From Elusimicrobia bacterium RIFCSPLOWO2_12_FULL_59_9 (GTDB lineage Bacteria; Elusimicrobiota; Elusimicrobia; O2-12-FULL-59-9), in NCBI GenBank assembly GCA_001800185.1, contig MGUX01000060.1, positions 2,884 through 10,789 on the forward strand: DNA of 7,906 bases, in the 5' to 3' direction. The notes under the pieces are model-generated. The model had not been told where the DNA came from. It did no database searches and saw nothing but the letters and a program-made list of their open reading frames with translations. Below are positions 5,701 to 7,906 of the stretch, one piece after another; within the stretch, counting starts at the first letter, position 1; each line of letters begins with the position of its first letter. A program made the translations under genes and the position numbers.

Positions 5701-7906
5701 TTCCCCAAAACCTCCTCGTTCCAAACCGAAGAATTACCGGACCCGGTCGGGTCCTTTTTGGACCCCAAGCGGATGAGGACCGCACCGGCAGGAGGCTCCA
5801 CAACCTCGGTTTCATCTTGAATCGGAAACACCAGCCCGGGGACTCGCGCCAAAAAGCCGCTTTTTTCCAAGACCTCATTTAAGGCCGTCATTTTGTTTTC
5901 GGGAATCGAAAGCGTAATATAACCGGGTAGAACGGCGCGCACCGCGCCGCCCAGTTTGCGCACCTCTTTAAGTGGAAAATCAACCCTCTCCATGGCCCAT
6001 GCGGCCTGTCCCTCGGATGCGGCGGTCTTGTCGGGACCGTACAACAATATGGCATCGGAGAGAATGGATTTCTTGCCTGGAGGCGCCTCCACGATGAGAT
6101 GCAAGCCGCTGATTTCAGAGTCGGCGCCGGCGATGCCGGCTGGATCGGGCGAAAGCCGGAGAGGCACTTTTTGGATATTGGCGAAAATCTGCGCCAAGAG
6201 ACCAAGTTCATCATTGGGATATTTTCCCAATTCCTTGTATTTTTCCACGAAAGCCAGCATCGCCTTGCGGATGCTAGCGGAACTCCGTAGCCGCGGGATC
6301 ACCGCCTGGGGACGCAGCCGGACCAACTGCACGTAAAACCGGATAACCTGCGCCGCGATCCGCCGGCCGACCGGATCGTCGCTGGCGGCCTGAACGGCGT
6401 GCACGAACGCTTCGTCGGGCAAAGAATCGGCATCCGCCAAGCCCTTCTCGCGCAGGGCATCGAGCGCCAGCTCGCGGATATTGACCCTTTCCATCGGATC
6501 GGAAACGATGGAAGCCAGAAAAAGGGTGATTGGATCTCCCCAAGAAATTTTCTCATCCACGGTCTCGCGCAGAGCCCACAGCACGCTCCACCGGGTGAAT
6601 TTGGATTTCGAGGGGCTGTATTCCTTTAGAAACTCCAGCAGAACCGGCAGGGACTCCTCCGTGTGGCCGCGCCGCGCCAATCCCGCCGCGGCGTAAAGCC
6701 GCGCCTGCCCGGAAGATTCCTTAAAGATCTTCTGGAGCGCGTCGGTGGATTCCGGGGACTCAATTTTCCATAAAGCCTGAAGCGCGTGCTGCCGCAAACG
6801 CTCGTCTTGGGCGGCGCCGGCCTCCGTCAAAGCGGGGACGGCCGCTGCGGTCCGGAACTCGCCCAAAGCGAAGGCCGCGGCGGCGCGGTTAAGCCAGGAC
6901 TCGTTTTGATCGAGAACCGTTTCAATAAATGCGGGCAGAACCTTCTTGACCTCCGCCCCAAAAGTCCCCCTCCAAACCTGTTCCAGCTCCCTGGCTCTTT
7001 CCGGCGTCAACTCCAGAACGCCGGTCTTGGCCAAAAGCCAGCCATACTCCTCGTTATCGAGAACGGGCCTGCCGAATGCTCCTTCTGAAAAGCTCATGAT
7101 TTTCGGCGCGGCATCGAGAATAATGGCTTTGAGCGACGGCGGCGTCTTCTCCCAGGAAGGATGAGAGCGGACTTGCTCCAAAACCTTTTCCACGGCTTTT
7201 GCCCGCGCGCGGTCAAAAGGCGCATTGGAAAGCGCCTCCATATCACGGTAGCGGCGTATCGCCTGATAGCCTTTAGGCTCGCTGAAGATTTTCGTGGCCA
7301 ATTGCGCCGCATGATAGGCGTGCGCCTGGCCGGCGCCCATCCCCTGATGCGGAAGCCCCAAACTTATGGCCGTCGCCATCAAAATGTATTTTATCGACTG
7401 GTGGGCGTTTTCAGAGAAGAACTTACTGGCCTCATCATAATCTTTGCCGCGAGCCCAAAGCAGCGTATAAATGACGGTCTGATAAATGGCGCCGCCTATC
7501 CCGGCGATCATCGGAGAAGCCATAGATGTTCCGGACATCCAAACGTAGCGCGCCCCCTTGACCACGATGTCGCACAAGTCTTTCACGCGGCTTGATCCGC
7601 CGGCGGCCAAAACCCCCTCAAATTCTCCTTTCAAGTAGAAGAAGCACTCCTTGAGCCAAGAGCGCACGCCTCGGATAGTGCCGCCGACCGCGGTGATGTC
7701 CGGTTTGGAGACGAATTTACCCCGGACCGGGTCCCATACGTCTCCCTGGCTGCTGAAACCCGACATCTCTCCGAGATGGTCTTTTTCTCCCTTGGTCAGG
7801 CTCGCAACCGCCATGACGGCCGGGTTGGCGGCCGGAGAACCGACGGTCTGTCTTTGGGGACCGCTGTTTCCGGCAGCGACGGAGACGAAAACTCCCGCGT
7901 TTTCGA
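2745..7906 (-). CDS. Giant subtilase / HEAT / pseudo-GH13 / membrane fusion protein, 5' partial
   Basis: Residues are numbered from the first complete codon (Glu at 7904-7902); 1719 are visible before TAA at 2747-2745. The frame stays open to the right edge: upstream of the ATG at 7814 it encodes AAGNSGP, the subtilase oxyanion motif, so that ATG is internal and the true start lies outside. Domains: S8 protease C-terminal half 1-205 (Asn13, KPDITAVGG, GTSMASP with Ser127); HEAT-like repeats about 330-510; a possible I9-like module 596-698; helical region with coiled coil 983-1032; GH13-like barrel 1115-1450 with lost catalytic acids; beta domain 1475-1543; about five membrane segments 1570-1717. 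S8 enzymes cleave peptide bonds, usually outside the cell; the Asp and His of the triad cannot be seen here. I infer an exported, membrane-tethered surface protein. The next gene follows after one base. I do not recognise a named gene. The frame and protease call are secure; the overall role is unknown. Confidence 0.93.
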   Translation of the reverse strand, partial: ENAGVFVSVAAGNSGPQRQTVGSPAANPAVMAVASLTKGEKDHLGEMSGFSSQGDVWDPVRGKFVSKPDITAVGGTIRGVRSWLKECFFYLKGEFEGVLAAGGSSRVKDLCDIVVKGARYVWMSGTSMASPMIAGIGGAIYQTVIYTLLWARGKDYDEASKFFSENAHQSIKYILMATAISLGLPHQGMGAGQAHAYHAAQLATKIFSEPKGYQAIRRYRDMEALSNAPFDRARAKAVEKVLEQVRSHPSWEKTPPSLKAIILDAAPKIMSFSEGAFGRPVLDNEEYGWLLAKTGVLELTPERARELEQVWRGTFGAEVKKVLPAFIETVLDQNESWLNRAAAAFALGEFRTAAAVPALTEAGAAQDERLRQHALQALWKIESPESTDALQKIFKESSGQARLYAAAGLARRGHTEESLPVLLEFLKEYSPSKSKFTRWSVLWALRETVDEKISWGDPITLFLASIVSDPMERVNIRELALDALREKGLADADSLPDEAFVHAVQAASDDPVGRRIAAQVIRFYVQLVRLRPQAVIPRLRSSASIRKAMLAFVEKYKELGKYPNDELGLLAQIFANIQKVPLRLSPDPAGIAGADSEISGLHLIVEAPPGKKSILSDAILLYGPDKTAASEGQAAWAMERVDFPLKEVRKLGGAVRAVLPGYITLSIPENKMTALNEVLEKSGFLARVPGLVFPIQDETEVVEPPAGAVLIRLGSKKDPTGSGNSSVWNEEVLGKKGGTEAVALERLAWALQKLDGVNADRRKNHLPELAATVSLDFGSAAPFGSESPLLEFLQHQRMSSRMILALPAPYLEAFFSRFNVEEIKKYPGLLIWLENIFAADDAKDPESLLENLKAMLQNKPAVIQESLRLYLRLLSLENQRSDQKWANFKAKRQLSWISGWVQRANRRGLIPSFAAALLSSSESAAGRDAGQQQIQIRQKNLDTWRLALDERQILSVGPLLPDHSRLAPFAFNLGRGSRFAPSAGLEGILYALTQLDRDIRRLNQEADELESRHEGLEAARKRAESEDIDRALSSQMPQLFAYMIEELLQPLSSFSSWAGLIRSELIFLLDIKKNPHDLRRQLTAFLEKKVPELQQSHMKNNLSAWAREMQVYELPKTAKPLGAWSPEEIAVLADQQDVNTFSIGSAMLRDVSAPFAPIDFGLVNPALGASQDLAAFTRRVRQASARVEKPLRVIMDLPLHHVSLDSAFLTESIGMIIHRKATAEELRRPPEGWAPILHPEQGPLLVRLSAVREGERLRHHSNAAQLDYSSLQTRRWALETVRHWISKFGIDGFRIENPELLLNGEFAKNHGVQMPAREFWEELISELKMEYPGIAFIAQGNVHRGSLAAAGFDAVINQGDIAQEDSGGLPYYSQIGWQTRLESGKAGEAGRAIDWQVFQHWQKGGIGEVLALPAPVAGIHWMARLFPAAHWLTPAGDAARVEKVEEIFKPVDGRKGDAVGKRLKRRLLNNFSQPERIQGQGDEAWAGYLLWPKNEAIMQDVALAVLTNPSDQPATVRFRLPGEKTDFEMELAPGETRVHALKRTLSPLSHKVKWLQSKLNQLKGMDNYTKIKWALAAVTMLSSWIFLPPIVAAHYQPVTGPLNFAANVIFLSFPAKQLWTNHQNIKSGNAHLLAGMDWFYVALPLLANAFLLPTLLLVAKTNPWFWINTLACTIGGITLQAAIFWQMYKAGALKKSLMAGVLGFVGWSTVLFYATHFLT
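2754..3197 (-). other. C-terminal multi-pass membrane domain, weakly PQ-loop-like
   Basis: The last 150 residues are mostly hydrophobic and hold about five membrane segments, with rough cores at ALAAVTMLSSWIFLPPIVAA, LNFAANVIFLSF, WFYVALPLLANAFLLPTLLL, INTLACTIGGITLQAAIF and LMAGVLGFVGWSTVLFYA. The stretch FPAKQLWTNHQNIKSGNAH resembles a PQ-loop motif (PQxxxNxxxKS) with the PQ altered. This would anchor the giant protein in a membrane. The membrane call is strong; the PQ-loop family is tentative. Confidence 0.7.
3276..4562 (-). other. GH13 (alpha-amylase-like) barrel plus C-terminal beta domain, catalytically degenerate
   Basis: GH13 landmarks appear in the right order. An N-terminal barrel stretch contains GLVNPALGASQDLAAF (family: idp.lGt.edf). 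Region I is VIMDLPLHHVS, keeping the Asp and His. LDYSSLQTRRWALETVRHW precedes region II, GIDGFRIEN, where Arg is kept but the nucleophile Asp is Glu (codon 4019-4017). Region III is FIAQGNV, with Gln (codon 3890-3888) where the acid/base Glu belongs, followed by GFDAVINQ as in active relatives. No NHD motif (region IV) is visible near 3627-3695. At 3276-3482 a beta domain with VALAVLTNPSDQPATVRFRL and APGETRVHAL resembles GH13 C-domains. Hydrolysis of alpha-glucans is therefore unlikely; glycan binding or a structural role is inferred. Confidence 0.75.
4809..4958 (-). other. Predicted coiled coil
   Basis: About 50 residues have heptad-like spacing of Leu, Ile and Ala among dense Glu, Arg and Lys, including LTQLDRDIRRLNQEADELE and GLEAARKRAESEDIDRAL. 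It lies between the helical middle region and the GH13-like domain. It may be an oligomerisation or spacer segment. Confidence 0.5.
5811..6119 (-). other. Small alpha/beta module, possibly inhibitor-I9-like
   Basis: About 100 residues after the HEAT region predict alternating strands and helices. The segment GAVRAVLPGYITLSIPENK, followed by a helix (LNEVLEK) and VPGLVFPI, has the feel of subtilase propeptide-type inhibitor I9 domains, which end in a strand-helix-strand with a hydrophobic Pro-Gly turn. No strict motif confirms it. It is followed by a Gly/Ser/Asn-rich linker. The boundary and identity are tentative. Confidence 0.3.
6375..6917 (-). other. HEAT-like helical repeats
   Basis: This stretch has repeating helix pairs of the HEAT_2 / PBS-lyase type. 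Examples are NRAAAAFALGEFRTAAAVPAL, RQHALQALWKIESPESTDAL, ARLYAAAGLARRGHTEESLP and IRELALDALREKG, each with the Ala/Leu spacing and the Asp/Glu/Gly turn common in the family. Roughly five units can be seen. Such solenoids bind proteins. Next to a protease, they could present substrates or hold a partner, which is inference. Confidence 0.75.
7290..7906 (-). other. Peptidase S8 (subtilisin) domain, C-terminal half
   Basis: The motif order matches subtilases. VSVAAGNSGP carries the oxyanion-hole Asn (codon 7868-7866). It is followed by SPAANPAVMAVAS, by GFSSQG, by KPDITAVGG (canonical KPDITAPG), and by SGTSMASPMIAG with the nucleophile Ser (codon 7526-7524). The domain closes with an LMATA segment and a GMGAGQAHAYHAAQ segment, equivalent to the usual GxGxVNAxxA end. 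An extra stretch of about 40 residues with two Cys separates KPDITAVGG from the Ser motif. Asp and His motifs lie beyond the window, so full activity cannot be confirmed, but the visible catalytic residues are intact. Confidence 0.93.

Noticed and set aside
5739..5759. Terminator-like hairpin on the plus strand: GGACCC, loop GGTC, GGGTCC, then five T
   Set aside because: The stem is only six pairs, lies inside the minus-strand coding frame over a Gly/Ser linker, and has no plus-strand gene before it. A chance palindrome is more likely.
6256..6275. Short inverted repeat AGCATC ... GATGCT
   Set aside because: The arms are about six bases and lie within coding sequence for a helical segment. 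It is too weak to call a site.
7812..7814. ATG as the start of the large minus-strand gene
   Set aside because: The frame upstream stays open to the window edge and encodes AAGNSGP and SPAANPAV, conserved subtilase sequence, so this Met is internal.

Overview
The window is almost entirely coding on the minus strand. It holds two very large, adjacent, co-directional reading frames, both cut by the window edges. The first has lost its 5' end beyond position 7906 and stops at 2745. The second starts at 2743 and runs without a stop to position 1. One base separates the TAA from the next ATG, so the pair reads as an operon. There is no intergenic stretch, no RNA gene, no mobile element and no CRISPR array. 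Long plus-strand frames are GC-rich shadows.

Region 2745-7906 encodes at least 1719 residues. In order I see: the C-terminal half of a subtilisin-like (S8) serine protease with the oxyanion Asn and nucleophile Ser; HEAT-like helical repeats; a small module with a weak resemblance to a subtilase propeptide; a long helical and coiled-coil stretch; a GH13 alpha-amylase-like barrel whose catalytic acids are all replaced or missing; a beta domain typical of GH13 C-termini; and a C-terminal multi-pass membrane domain with weak PQ-loop character. The catalytic Asp and His of the protease would lie outside the window.

Region 1-2743 encodes at least 914 residues. It has a signal peptide or signal anchor, a low-complexity linker, a HAD-superfamily phosphatase-like domain (DxDxT motif) and a polytopic domain that resembles a major facilitator transporter. 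It continues off the left edge.

The organism is a bacterium with moderately high GC (roughly 55-60 % by eye). Giant exported multidomain proteins joining proteases, HEAT repeats, degenerate enzymes and membrane domains recall under-studied phyla such as Elusimicrobiota or Omnitrophota. That placement is inference from style, not from a marker gene. A working idea is a cell-surface apparatus in which the first protein is a membrane-tethered protease with a pseudo-amylase that could bind glycan or serve as a scaffold, and the second couples a phosphatase-like domain to a transporter.
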